This document shows, piece by piece, positions 23,299 through 33,018 of a stretch of DNA of 48,247 nucleotides (position 1 is its first letter; every line of letters begins with the position of its first letter). This DNA comes from Actinomycetota bacterium. GTDB taxonomy: Bacteria > Actinomycetota > Actinomycetes > Actinomycetales > Microbacteriaceae. The position numbers and the translations under genes were made by a program. The notes under the pieces are model-generated. The model saw only the letters and a list, made by a program, of their open reading frames with translations. It had not been told where the DNA came from and made no database searches. The DNA lies in NCBI GenBank assembly GCA_005778835.1, contig SXMG01000136.1, positions 1 through 48,247 on the forward strand. Direction: 5' to 3'.

Positions 23299-26200
23299 CC
23301 GCCACGATCGGCGAGCCTTCGCACTGGAGCACGCTCACAGTCGCCCGGCTGCGCGACGCCACGAAGTGCCCCGTCTGCTCTCGACGCCTCGTCGCGGGCG
23401 TCTGCCCTCAGTGCGGCGCCGACCTGCGCGGCGACGCCGGCGTCGAGGTCTGGAAATCGGCCGCCGCCGCCGCGGAAGCCCTGACGGCGTTGCAGGCGAC
23501 CGTCGCACGGGTGCCGCGCCACGCCCTGCAGCGCGCCACGTCTGCCGCCACCAGTGACCCGGCACCCGCGCGACCCACGCCACCCGTCGCGGAACCGCTT
23601 GCCGCCCCGCGGGCGAGCACGACCCTGCAGTCGGTGCTCGCCGTCGCCGGCGCCGGCCTCATCGGTCTCGCGGCGATCGTGTTCACGCTGCTGAACCCCG
23701 ACCTCACCGACCCGGCGGCGCGCGGCGCGATTCTCGTGGTCGCCCTGGCGCTCTTCTCCCTCGCAGCGCCCGCGCTCATGCGGCGAGGCCTGCGGGTCTC
23801 GGCCGAGTGCATCGGCGCTCTCGCGCTCGTGTTCGCCGCTCTCGCCGGCTCGACGCTCGCCCCGGTGCTGGCACCGGGCGTCGATGCGTGGTCGGTCACG
23901 ACGGCGCTCGCACTGCTCGGCGGCGCGGCGGCCCTCGCCCTCGGCCTGCGCTCGCGCATACGGGTGTGGATGCTCGCCGGCAGCATCGCCCTCGCCCTCG
24001 TTCCTCTGCTCGCGAGCGCGTCGCTCGGCGGGCTGCTGCCGTCGCTGTGGGGCCCGCTCGGCACCGCGTTCGCGGCACTCGCCCTGCTCGAGGGCGCGAC
24101 CGCGCTCGAGTCGCGGCGCTCCCTCGCGCTGCGGATCGAGCGGCTCGCCCTCGTCGGCGTGCAGGTCGTCGGGTTCGTCGCCCTCGCCGCGGCCGCCTTC
24201 GCGATTCTGGTCGAGGGGGACGAGCAGTGGCTCGCCCTCGCCGCCGCCCTGCTCGGCGCGGGCGCAGTCGCCGCGCGGTCAGCCCGTCACGCGCCCCGTC
24301 GGCTCTGGAGCTTCGCGGCGGGCGCGAGCGCTCCCGCCGCACTCGTGCTCGCGACGTTCGCCATCGACACGTCGACGTTCGGTGCCGAGTCGGCACGCAT
24401 CGTGCTCATTCCCACCGCGGCGATCGTCGGCCTCCTGCTGGTCTCGACGCTCTCCTCCGCTCGCAGCGCGCCGCATCGTGGGTCTGTGCTCGTGGGGGCG
24501 ATGAGCGTCGCCGCGCTCTCGATAGCACCGCATGCTGCGCTCGCCGCGCTCGGCGCGCTCGGCGCCCTGCTCAGTGCACAGTGGCTGAGCGAGGCGACCC
24601 TCGACGCCGACACGGGTGTGGCCGTCGTGCTCTCACTGGTCATGGCGAGCGTCGGGCTCGGCGCGCAAGCACGAGTGCTCGCCGCACGCGCGGGTCGCGC
24701 CACCCGCACCACGGGTGTGCGACGAGCGATGGCGTTCTGGCTGCTCGGCCTCGCGGGCCTGGGCGCGCTGGGACTCACGGTCGTCGACGCAGGCACGCGC
24801 GCCGTCGCCGCAATCATCGTCGTGACGGCGAGCGCGGTAGTCCTCAGCGCTGTCGATCGTGCTCGGCGGTCTGCTCTCGCCGATCGCACTCCGATCGTGC
24901 TGGCCGCGCACCTCGCGCTGATCATCGCCGCCTCTCTGTCGTGGCAGTCGGTGCCGCTCGCTGTCGCGCTCGGCTCAGCAGCGCTCGTCGCACTCGCCGC
25001 GGTGGCGCGCACCGTGCCGCGCGTGCTACGACCGGCCCACCTCGCCGTCGGCTACGCCTACGCGCTCGTGCTCGTCGCGTCGGCGCTGTCGCTCGCCTCC
25101 ATCGAGGGGCCAGCGCAGCTCAGCCTCACCGCCACGGCCGGGCTGCTGGTCGCGATCGCCGCGACGTTCGTGCGCCGCCTCGACGCCGTGCGCTGGATCA
25201 CGATTCTCGTGGTCTCGGTTGTGCCCTTCGCGATGGCGGTCGTGCTCGTCGTGGTCGAGCGCAGCGGCTGGGTCGCCCTCTCGACCTCGACCATGATCGT
25301 GCTCGCCCTCAGCCTGCTGCTGACCCGACGACCGGGCCTCGGCATCGTGATCAGAGCTCTCGCAGGCGCCCTCATCATTCCGTCGATCGCGGTCGTGCTC
25401 GTGAACCTCGGGGCGCAACTGCTCGTCACGAGCGGCTCGCCTGTCGTGCTGCCCGCCATCGCGGCGGTCGTGGCGCTGACCCTGCCGGTGATCCCGCGCG
25501 CGATCGCCCTGCTGAGGGCTCGCGGCATGAGCGCCGAGCACGCCACCGCGGTCGGCGAGGGCATCGAGTTCTCTACCCTGCTCACGGCGGCCCTCGCCGT
25601 GCTGCTGAGCTTCAGCCGCGAGGCGGCGGGCGCCCCGACGGCGCTAATCGTCTTCGCCCTGCTTGCCGGGGGTGCAGCTATCGCGGCGGCCGTGCGCCGT
25701 CGACCTCTCTATTGGTGGATGTCCGGCGGGACGGCGACGGCGGCCCTCTGGTGCCTCTGGCAGGTGCTCCGCGTGACCTCGCTCGAAGCCCACCTGCTGC
25801 CGCCGACACTCGGCGTGGCCGCCGTGGCCGCCGTGCTCACCGCGCGCGGCACCCCTCGGCCCCGGCTCTACGGCGGTGCACTGCTCGCAGCGATCGTGCC
25901 GCTGCTCGCGGTGCTCGCGCTCGACGTCGAGGCGTCGCCCGGGCGAGCCGTCGGCCTCGTGGCCGCGTCGGTCGTGCTCACCGGGCTCGGGGCGGGCATC
26001 CGCGCCCTCGACGGTCGGCTGGCGGCCCTCGCGACGCCGACGCTGCTGGCTGCAATCGCCGCGGGTCTCGCGGGCGCCGCGCAGGCCGCCCGTGTCGGGC
26101 TCGGCATCGATGCCGTCGCGACCACGGTGCCGACCGTGATCATCGTCATCGCGATCGCTGCAGCGGGAGCGCTGCCCATGGGCATCGCCGGGCTGCTGCT

Positions 26201-26933
26201 CGCGCGCGGGGCAGGCGCTGCGCAACGACGGTGGTCGCTCGTACCGGCGATCGCGGCCGTCGCGGTCGCCAGCTGGACAGCCGTTGCCGTCGACGAGTTC
26301 ACCGTCGCCGTGCTCTGGTCGCTCATGCTGGCCCTGCTCATCACGATGGTCGCCGCCGTCGCGCGCGAGCAGCGCACGGCGACGACACTGCCCCGCCCGT
26401 GGGTGCTGTTCGCGCTCGCCCTCGCGACCGCGATCGCCGCGTGGAGCACGCGAGAGTTCTTGCGCGTCGAGGCCTTCTCGCTGCCGCTCGGCGCGATGCT
26501 GCTCGTCGCGGGCGCCCTCGGCCTGCGACACAGCACGGCCAGGCCAGCGCCCCTCCACCACTGGCCCGTGGGCCGCACGGGGTCATGGCAGCTGCTGGGG
26601 CCCGGCATCGTCGTGCTGGTCTTTGCCTCGATGCTCGCGACCGCGACCGACCCGCAAACCTGGCGCGCCGTGCTCGTCATGGCCATCGCTCTCGTCGCCA
26701 TCATCGTCGGCGTGCGCTGGCGGCTGGCAGCGCCGTTCGTGCTCGGCATCATCGTGCTGCCGATCGAGAACGTGCTCGCGTTCTCGGTGCAGATCGGCCG
26801 CGGCATCGAGGCCATGCCGTGGTGGATCACACTCGCCGTCGTCGGACTCGTGCTGCTCGTCATCGCGGTCGGATCTGAGCGTCGGGGCGGCGACGATCGC
26901 GCCTCGAGCGCGCGCCTGCGCGACCTGCGCTAA
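23295..26933 (+). CDS. Giant polytopic membrane protein, SCO7613 C-terminal-domain type
   Basis: A 1212-residue protein made mostly of hydrophobic helices, 30 or more by eye. Near the N-terminus is a zinc ribbon with C25, C28, C37 and C40 (CPVC-N8-CPQC), then a short soluble stretch and a very long Ala/Leu/Val-rich membrane region with regular Arg-rich turns. This layout matches actinobacterial proteins annotated as SCO7613 C-terminal domain-containing membrane proteins, whose function is unknown. Its GTG start overlaps the XRE stop by GTGA, placing it in the DUF2975-XRE operon. It converges on the protease gene with a 6 nt gap. Confidence 0.82.
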   Translation: MTATIGEPSHWSTLTVARLRDATKCPVCSRRLVAGVCPQCGADLRGDAGVEVWKSAAAAAEALTALQATVARVPRHALQRATSAATSDPAPARPTPPVAEPLAAPRASTTLQSVLAVAGAGLIGLAAIVFTLLNPDLTDPAARGAILVVALALFSLAAPALMRRGLRVSAECIGALALVFAALAGSTLAPVLAPGVDAWSVTTALALLGGAAALALGLRSRIRVWMLAGSIALALVPLLASASLGGLLPSLWGPLGTAFAALALLEGATALESRRSLALRIERLALVGVQVVGFVALAAAAFAILVEGDEQWLALAAALLGAGAVAARSARHAPRRLWSFAAGASAPAALVLATFAIDTSTFGAESARIVLIPTAAIVGLLLVSTLSSARSAPHRGSVLVGAMSVAALSIAPHAALAALGALGALLSAQWLSEATLDADTGVAVVLSLVMASVGLGAQARVLAARAGRATRTTGVRRAMAFWLLGLAGLGALGLTVVDAGTRAVAAIIVVTASAVVLSAVDRARRSALADRTPIVLAAHLALIIAASLSWQSVPLAVALGSAALVALAAVARTVPRVLRPAHLAVGYAYALVLVASALSLASIEGPAQLSLTATAGLLVAIAATFVRRLDAVRWITILVVSVVPFAMAVVLVVVERSGWVALSTSTMIVLALSLLLTRRPGLGIVIRALAGALIIPSIAVVLVNLGAQLLVTSGSPVVLPAIAAVVALTLPVIPRAIALLRARGMSAEHATAVGEGIEFSTLLTAALAVLLSFSREAAGAPTALIVFALLAGGAAIAAAVRRRPLYWWMSGGTATAALWCLWQVLRVTSLEAHLLPPTLGVAAVAAVLTARGTPRPRLYGGALLAAIVPLLAVLALDVEASPGRAVGLVAASVVLTGLGAGIRALDGRLAALATPTLLAAIAAGLAGAAQAARVGLGIDAVATTVPTVIIVIAIAAAGALPMGIAGLLLARGAGAAQRRWSLVPAIAAVAVASWTAVAVDEFTVAVLWSLMLALLITMVAAVAREQRTATTLPRPWVLFALALATAIAAWSTREFLRVEAFSLPLGAMLLVAGALGLRHSTARPAPLHHWPVGRTGSWQLLGPGIVVLVFASMLATATDPQTWRAVLVMAIALVAIIVGVRWRLAAPFVLGIIVLPIENVLAFSVQIGRGIEAMPWWITLAVVGLVLLVIAVGSERRGGDDRASSARLRDLR

Positions 26934-26939
26934 CCGCCC

Positions 26940-28472
26940 CTAGGGCCCCTCGATGTCGACGATCTCGACCTCGGTGCGATTGCCCGCCTCGTCGAGACCG
27001 TAGACGCAGTAGCGAACGGGCAGCTCGTCGGCCGCCAGGAACAGCGGCACCGTGAAGAACTCTTGGAACGAGGCCGTGTCATCGCAGTCGAGCTCGTCGG
27101 CGTCGCCCCAGATGAAGCGCACGGTCGAGACCTCGGGCGGATCGATGCGCGGCCACACGATCACGGCGCCGTCGCCGGCATCTTCCACGACCGCCCCTGC
27201 CGGTGCAACCGGAGGCGTGCGGTCGACGGCGAAGAGCTGCGATGCCGCGCCCGCGTAGTCGTCGCCTGCAACGGCGCACACCATGAACCGGCCCTCCTCG
27301 GTGGGCAGATCGACCGGCAGCGGCACGCCGAGCTGCTCCCAGACCTCGCCCCCCGCGGGCAGATCGATGAGTGCGGCCCCGGCATACGTGGCGGGCTCGA
27401 GGCACGCGGTAGCGTCGCCAATCGGCACGAGGGCCGTGCGGGCCTCACCCGCCTCGGCCCCCACGAAGCTCGTCGACGGCACGCGCCCGGTCGAATCGGG
27501 CTCGCCGCCTCCGCGGAACGATCCGCCCGAGCCCTCGGCCCAGATGCTCGACACGGGCAGAGGGCAGTCGCCGCCGATGGCGAACAGGCCCTGCGCGTCG
27601 AAGCACGACCCCATGCCCGCCACACTCTGCGCATAGCTGGTCCCTTCGACCATCACGGCACCGTCGGCCGTCACCTGGCACGGGCGGTTGAGCCAGCAGG
27701 CCCCGCCCATCGCGGCCGTCGAACCGACCGACGTCGTGTTGATGAGGCCCACGATCTCGCGCGGCTCGCCGTCAGCATCCACGCTCAGCAGCGGTGAGCC
27801 GCTCGAGCCCTGGATGATGCCCGGACAGTCGTTCGCCCAGACCCCGAACCACAGCCACTGGAACTCGATGAGCGTGTGCTGGCCGCCGAGAGTGCAGTCC
27901 CCGCGCCGCAGCACCCAGTCGTCGTAGTCGAGGCCCTGCACCGGCACGCCGACGTTGACCACCGCGTCGCCCTCGGCTGGCTCTGACGCCGCGATCGGCA
28001 CCGCGCGCAGCCCGAACTCTTGCAGCTCGCCGAGCGTCGCGTCGAGGCGCACGATGGCCGTGTCGGTGTGGCGCATGGTCGAGTAGGCGAGCTCGACGAC
28101 CTCGACCGTGAGGCGTTCGCCATAGCCCTCGGCCCGCAAGAACTCGGCCGTGCCGCCCCATTCGATGCCGAGCGTGGTCTGCTGAGCAGGACGACCCACG
28201 TCGCCCGTGCAGTGGCCATTGGTCAGAACGTAGGCGGGGCCGGATGCTGTGCCAGTGTCGATGAGCGTGCCCGAGCAGTTCGACCCTGCGTTCATGGCCG
28301 CGATGCCGCTGAACGCGGCCAGTTGCTCGAGCGGCAGCGCCGGTGCTGCCTCCGCCTCGGGGGCTTCGGGCGCAGGTTCAGGCGCGACGACGCACCCCGC
28401 GAGCATGCCGCAGAGAACAACCGCGCCGAGCACACAGGCCAGGGCCGAACGCCGGCGCGCAGGCTTGCCCAT
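26940..28472 (-). CDS. Trypsin-like serine protease lipoprotein
   Basis: A 510-residue exported protein. The ATG at 28472 opens a signal peptide with lipobox LAGC (C27); a TTG 12 codons upstream is less likely. The triad is visible: H87 in LTNGHC, D137 in DTAIVRLD and S226 in GSSGSP. NCSGTLI and paired cysteines suggest disulphides in a chymotrypsin-fold domain (about 55-300). A C-terminal region of about 150 residues holds a fibronectin-like segment (DRTPPVAPAGAVVED). Expected to be anchored outside the membrane. Substrate unknown. It is divergent from the MFS gene. Confidence 0.87.
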   Translation of the reverse strand: MGKPARRRSALACVLGAVVLCGMLAGCVVAPEPAPEAPEAEAAPALPLEQLAAFSGIAAMNAGSNCSGTLIDTGTASGPAYVLTNGHCTGDVGRPAQQTTLGIEWGGTAEFLRAEGYGERLTVEVVELAYSTMRHTDTAIVRLDATLGELQEFGLRAVPIAASEPAEGDAVVNVGVPVQGLDYDDWVLRRGDCTLGGQHTLIEFQWLWFGVWANDCPGIIQGSSGSPLLSVDADGEPREIVGLINTTSVGSTAAMGGACWLNRPCQVTADGAVMVEGTSYAQSVAGMGSCFDAQGLFAIGGDCPLPVSSIWAEGSGGSFRGGGEPDSTGRVPSTSFVGAEAGEARTALVPIGDATACLEPATYAGAALIDLPAGGEVWEQLGVPLPVDLPTEEGRFMVCAVAGDDYAGAASQLFAVDRTPPVAPAGAVVEDAGDGAVIVWPRIDPPEVSTVRFIWGDADELDCDDTASFQEFFTVPLFLAADELPVRYCVYGLDEAGNRTEVEIVDIEGP

Positions 28473-28607
28473 GGGGGCGACAGTAGCCCTGTCGAGTCGC
28501 GTGCACAATCGACTGTTTCTGCCTCTCGCGAAGCGCGCTTTCGTAGTGCAGGATTACCGCAATGAGCGCGCGCACTCGCGCGCGCCACGAGCGGGAGGAC
28601 CACCCCC

Positions 28608-30236
28608 ATGTCCGCAGGTTCCGTTGTCGAGACCAGGTCGTCCTGGCTCCCGTTGATCGTCGTCATGCTCGCGCAGGTGCAGCTGGCGTTCAACGCGTGG
28701 AACGTCTCGATCACCGGCATCACCGAAGACCTCGGCATCTCGCCGACCACGGTGGGTCTGGCGAACACGGCGAGCACGTTCGCTGTCTCGGCCTTCCTTC
28801 TGCTCGGAGCCAAGATCACGGCGAAGATCGGCCCCGTGCTGGCTTTCCGCATCGGCGTCATCATCCCCGCGCTCGCGGCTATCCTCATCGCGACAGCGCA
28901 AGACGGGTCGGTGCTCTTCATCGCCCAGTCGATCACGGGTGCCTCGAACGCCATCACGCTGCCGGCGCTGACGATCATCATCGCGGCGAGCTTCCAGGGC
29001 AAGCAGCAGGCCTCGGCGATCGGCTACTTCGCCGCGAGCATCCCTCTCGCCCAGGTGGTCTCGCTGCTCATCGCCGGTCAGTTCGCGTCGACGATCGGCT
29101 GGCGCTGGTCGTTCGTGCTCGTCGCGTCGATCGGCCTGATCAACTTCGCCGCGAGCTTCCTGCTCAAGCCGGTGCCGCCGCAGAAGAACCTCATCGTCGA
29201 CTGGACGGGCGGCATGCTCGCCGCCATCTCGATCATCCTGATCAGCTTCGGCATGAGCGTCATGAACGACTGGGGCCTGCTGACGGCGACCGGCAACGCT
29301 CCCCTCTCGATCGGTGAGTTCTCGGTCGTTCCGTTCTTCTTCGTCGCGGCCGTCATCTTCGCGCAGCTCTTCCTCAGCCGCACGCGCAAGCGCATGGCCG
29401 AGCAGAAGGTGCCGCTCGTCAACCTCGACATCGTGGGCACGCGGCCCGAGCGTGCCACTGTCACGGTCATGGGCCTCATGCTCTTCGTCGGCACGGCCGT
29501 GAGCTTCCTCATGCCGCTCTACATGCAGGTCGTTCAGGGCTTCGTCGGCATCGAGGTCTCGTTCGCCGTCATTCCGTACACGATCTCGATCTTCATCGCG
29601 AACACTCTCGTCTCGCGTCTCTACAGCCGATTCGCGCCACGCACGATCGCGAGTGTCAGCATGACGGTCGTCACCCTGGCGCTCGTGTGGTTGTCGTTCA
29701 CGATCGCGAATGACTGGGGCCAGGCATCTGTCATCCTCGGTCTCGTGGTGCTCGGCCTGGCGCAAGGCTGCGTCGTCGCCCTCGTGTTCAACTCGCTGCT
29801 CACCTCGGCGCCCGCCGAGAACGCCGGCGACGTCGGCGCGATCCGCGGTCTGACGCACAACCTCTCGGGCAGCGCGGGCATCGCCGTCGCGTCGGCCTTC
29901 GCGGTCGGCCTGCTCACCTCGAGCGCCTACTCGGCCGCGAACGACTCCGAGATCTTCACCCCCGAGATCGTCGAGCAGCTCAACTTCGACAACGTGAACT
30001 TCTTCACCAACGCGCAGCTCGAGCAGGTGCTGACCGACCGCACCGACGCGACAGAAGAGCAGATCGCGTTCGCCGTCGAAGAGTTCACCGAATCGCGACT
30101 CACCGCGCTGCGCACCACGATGCTCGTGCTCGGCGGCCTCGCCGCGCTGGCGATCGTGCCCGCGCGCCGCATGCCCGGCTTCCAGAAGGAAGACCTCTAC
30201 GTCGGCTACCCGGAGTCGGACGAGAAGAAGGACTAG
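28608..30236 (+). CDS. MFS transporter, DHA2-like drug exporter
   Basis: A 542-residue major facilitator protein with about 14 hydrophobic segments, the size of the DHA2 drug:H+ antiporter group. The first helices include QLAFNAWNVSITGI and the second-helix pattern STFAVSAFLLLGAKITAKIG; the mid-loop helix IGWRWSFVLVASIGLINF is the classic antiporter motif region. The C-terminus (about 440-500) has an acidic, Asn-rich extracytoplasmic loop. GGGAGG lies 8-10 nt before the ATG. A perfect terminator follows the stop. Substrate unknown. Confidence 0.9.
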   Translation: MSAGSVVETRSSWLPLIVVMLAQVQLAFNAWNVSITGITEDLGISPTTVGLANTASTFAVSAFLLLGAKITAKIGPVLAFRIGVIIPALAAILIATAQDGSVLFIAQSITGASNAITLPALTIIIAASFQGKQQASAIGYFAASIPLAQVVSLLIAGQFASTIGWRWSFVLVASIGLINFAASFLLKPVPPQKNLIVDWTGGMLAAISIILISFGMSVMNDWGLLTATGNAPLSIGEFSVVPFFFVAAVIFAQLFLSRTRKRMAEQKVPLVNLDIVGTRPERATVTVMGLMLFVGTAVSFLMPLYMQVVQGFVGIEVSFAVIPYTISIFIANTLVSRLYSRFAPRTIASVSMTVVTLALVWLSFTIANDWGQASVILGLVVLGLAQGCVVALVFNSLLTSAPAENAGDVGAIRGLTHNLSGSAGIAVASAFAVGLLTSSAYSAANDSEIFTPEIVEQLNFDNVNFFTNAQLEQVLTDRTDATEEQIAFAVEEFTESRLTALRTTMLVLGGLAALAIVPARRMPGFQKEDLYVGYPESDEKKD

Positions 30237-30246
30237 CGAACGACAC

Positions 30247-30285
30247 GAACGGGCCCCGGCGGATGCTCTCCGCCGGGGCCCGTTC
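30247..30285. terminator. Perfect bidirectional hairpin terminator
   Basis: A 17-bp perfect stem (GAACGGGCCCCGGCGGA and its complement) around the loop TGCTC, between the convergent MFS and leucyl aminopeptidase genes. Only short T-runs flank it (TTCTTC on the plus side), as is common for actinobacterial terminators. It should serve both transcripts. Confidence 0.85.
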
Positions 30286-30299
30286 TTCGTGTCTGCGCG

Positions 30300-31781
30300 C
30301 TACGCGGTGAAGCGCTGCTCGATCGCCGTGAGCAGCGTGCGCACCGAGACGCCCGTCGCACCCTCGGCGAGGTACCCGTAGCCGGGGCCCTCGTTGACCG
30401 CGGCGCCCGCGATGTCGAGGTGCGCCCACGGGATCGGGTTGCCGTCTGCGCCGTTGCCGACGAACTCCTTCAAGAAGATGCCGGCGACGAGCATGCCGCC
30501 ATCGCGGTTGCCGACCTTGAGGTTCGCCATGTCGGCGAAGCGCGAGTCGAGTTGCGAGCGCAGCTCTTCGGGCAGCGGCATGTGCCAGTGCGGCTCACCC
30601 GTCTGCTCTCCCGCCGCGACGATCGCACCGACCAGGTCGGTGTCGCCCATGACGCCGACCGTGCGACGGCCGAGCGACACGATCGCGGCGCCCGTGAGAG
30701 TCGCGACGTCGATGATGGCGTCGGGCTGCTCTTCGCTCGCGAGCACGAGGCCGTCGGCCATGACCAGGCGCCCCTCTGCGTCGGTGTTCATGACCTCGAC
30801 GGTCGTGCCGCCGCGGATCGTGAGAATGTCGTTGACGCGAATCGCGGTCGACGAGACGAGGTTCTCTGACATGCAGAGCCAGGCGGTGAGCCGAACCGGC
30901 AGCCCGAGTCGGGCCGCGGTCAGCACGAGTCCGAGCGAGACGGCTGCGCCGCCCATGTCGTTCTGCATGCCGTTCATGGCCTCGGCCGGCTTGAGCGAGT
31001 AGCCGCCCGTGTCGTACGTGATGCCCTTGCCGACGAGCGCCACATGCTTCTCGGCCCCGGCCGGCGAGTACGAGACCTTCACCAGGCGCGGCTGCCGCGA
31101 CGAGCCCTGGCCGATGCCGATGATGCCGCCGCAGCCCTCGGCCGCGAGCTTCTTCTCGTCCCACACCTCGACGGTGACCGGAGCGCCCTGGGCCGCCTCG
31201 GTCGCGGCGTCGGCGAACGACTGAGGGTAGAGGTCGCCGCCCGAGCGGTTGGTGAGGTCGCGCACGAGCGCGACGTGCTCGCTCACGATGCGCACGCGCT
31301 CGATGGCCTCTGCCGAGACGGTCGCGGTCGTGCACACCGTCACCGACTGCACGGGTGCCTTGACCTTCGACGCCGTCTTCTGGCGGTAGTCGGTGAAGGC
31401 GTAGGCGGCGATGCTCGCGCCTTCGATCATCGCGTGCACGTGGGCCTCGTCGTCGAGACCGAAGGCGAGCGCCACGGAACCAGCGCCGGCCAGCTGCCGC
31501 ACGGCCGAGCCGGCAGCCTGCCGTGCGGTGACGGCGTTGAGGGCCTTGCCGACACCGACGAAGGCCACCGAGGCGCGCGAGCCGTCGAGCGTCGGAAAGC
31601 GCACGAGCTCGTCGGCCTTGCCGGTTGCGCCCACCGTCGCGAGGTGCGGCTGCAGGTGCGCCAGATCGGGGTGCGAGACGAGCTCGGGGCCGTCGGCCCC
31701 GGCCCGCACGGCGACGACGACGATGTCGACGTCGAGAGAGGCGGGTGCTTCGGTAGAGGTGGTCACCGACAGGCTGGTCAT
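30300..31781 (-). CDS. pepA: Leucyl aminopeptidase (M17)
   Basis: A 493-residue cytosolic dinuclear-metal aminopeptidase that removes N-terminal residues from peptides. The M17 signature NTDAEGRL is present, as are the metal/active-site segment VGKGITYDTGGYSLK, MQNDMGGAA and the DVATLTGA stretch. An N-terminal macro-like domain of about 170 residues precedes the catalytic part, giving normal family length. It shares a terminator with the MFS gene. Confidence 0.96.
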   Translation of the reverse strand: MTSLSVTTSTEAPASLDVDIVVVAVRAGADGPELVSHPDLAHLQPHLATVGATGKADELVRFPTLDGSRASVAFVGVGKALNAVTARQAAGSAVRQLAGAGSVALAFGLDDEAHVHAMIEGASIAAYAFTDYRQKTASKVKAPVQSVTVCTTATVSAEAIERVRIVSEHVALVRDLTNRSGGDLYPQSFADAATEAAQGAPVTVEVWDEKKLAAEGCGGIIGIGQGSSRQPRLVKVSYSPAGAEKHVALVGKGITYDTGGYSLKPAEAMNGMQNDMGGAAVSLGLVLTAARLGLPVRLTAWLCMSENLVSSTAIRVNDILTIRGGTTVEVMNTDAEGRLVMADGLVLASEEQPDAIIDVATLTGAAIVSLGRRTVGVMGDTDLVGAIVAAGEQTGEPHWHMPLPEELRSQLDSRFADMANLKVGNRDGGMLVAGIFLKEFVGNGADGNPIPWAHLDIAGAAVNEGPGYGYLAEGATGVSVRTLLTAIEQRFTA

Positions 31782-31905
31782 GGGCTTTCCGTTTCTCGTG
31801 CGAGTGCTGACGAAGTGTCGGGCTCAGGCTATTCGCTTTGCGTTCTGGGCGATATGGTGACGAGGATTCTGTCGGCCAACGGGCGGCAGTCAGAGAGGAC
31901 GACCC

Positions 31906-33018
31906 ATGCCCCCCGAGGCCCCCTCCCCCGCTGCCGACGCCGACCCGGGTTCCGACACTGTGCGCGCTCGCGCGAGCTGGCTGCGGTCGGGGCCGTTCGC
32001 GATCGGCTTCATCGGCACCCTCGGCGTGCTGCTCGCGCTGCTGCTGGGCGCCGCCATCTCGCAGCTCGCCTACACGATCACCCTCATCTTCTTGGCCACG
32101 TTCATCAGCCTCGGGCTCTACCCGGTGGTGACGCGGCTCGAACGGCGCGGGTTGCCCAAGGCGGCCGCGATCGGCCTCGTGCTCGCGGCCTTCCTCGCGG
32201 TTGTCGCCGTGCTGCTCGTGCTCATCGTGCCGATCGTCATCGAGCAGGCCACCGAGCTCGCCCGCACCCTGCCCGAGAACCTCAACGACATCGAGAACCA
32301 GGGCTGGTTCCTCGATCTCGACAACCAGTTCAACGGCTACCCCTTCATCCTGCTCGAGTGGGTGCGCCTCACCTCGGCCGACCCGAATCTCTGGATCACG
32401 CTCGGCGGCGGCGCCCTGCGCATCGGCGCCGACATCATCAACGGCAGCTTCGGCGTGCTGCTCGTCGTGGTCATCACGCTCTACTTCGTCGCCTCGCTCG
32501 ACTCGATGAAGCAGGCGCTCTACGACCTCGTGCCCGGCTCGAAGCGCGAGAGCTTCGCCGAGATCGCCGAAGAGATCTTCGACTCGATCGGCAAGTACCT
32601 GAGCGGGCAGGTCGTCATCGCGGCGATGAACGCCCTCTTCTCGTTCATTCTGTTGAGCGTTCTCGGGGTGCGCTACGCGGGCATCCTCGCCTTCATCGCG
32701 CTCTTCATCACCTTGATTCCGGTCATCGGCCCGCTCATCAGCGCCACGCTCATGGTGCTCGTCTCGCTCTTCACGTCACCGGCGACGGCGCTCATCGTCG
32801 CGATCGTCATGATCGTCTACATGCAGTTCGAGGCCTACTTCATCTCGCCCCGCATCATCGGCAAGGCCATCAGCATTCCGGCCTCGCTCGTGCTCATCGG
32901 CGCCGTCATCGGCGGCACGCTGCTCGGCCTGCTCGGTGCGCTCGTCGCCTCGCCGGTCGTCGCGAGCATCCTGCTCATTCTCAAGAAGGTCGTCGTGCCG
33001 AGGCAGCGCGCCCGGTGA
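31906..33018 (+). CDS. AI-2E family transporter (PerM type)
   Basis: A 370-residue membrane protein with about eight helices. FLATFISLGLYPVVTRLERRG in the early part, GLAAFLA-like helix three, a soluble middle segment, then ITLIPVIGPLISATLMVLV and QFEAYFISPRIIGKAI are hallmarks of the AI-2E/PerM (UPF0118) family. Members have been tied to autoinducer export, Na+/H+ exchange or general permease roles, so the label is by family only. Its stop overlaps the cardiolipin synthase start (GTGA). Confidence 0.92.
   Translation: MPPEAPSPAADADPGSDTVRARASWLRSGPFAIGFIGTLGVLLALLLGAAISQLAYTITLIFLATFISLGLYPVVTRLERRGLPKAAAIGLVLAAFLAVVAVLLVLIVPIVIEQATELARTLPENLNDIENQGWFLDLDNQFNGYPFILLEWVRLTSADPNLWITLGGGALRIGADIINGSFGVLLVVVITLYFVASLDSMKQALYDLVPGSKRESFAEIAEEIFDSIGKYLSGQVVIAAMNALFSFILLSVLGVRYAGILAFIALFITLIPVIGPLISATLMVLVSLFTSPATALIVAIVMIVYMQFEAYFISPRIIGKAISIPASLVLIGAVIGGTLLGLLGALVASPVVASILLILKKVVVPRQRAR

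Noticed and set aside
23807-26878. Open frame of about 1000 codons in another plus frame of the giant membrane protein, and antisense frames over the same region
   Set aside because: Arg-rich, no hydrophobic pattern or domain; produced by high GC at third positions of the real gene.
31044-33014. Upstream extension of cardiolipin synthase
   Set aside because: It would run antisense through leucyl aminopeptidase and across the AI-2E gene; GTG at 33015 in a GTGA overlap is the natural start and opens with the PLDc_N helices.
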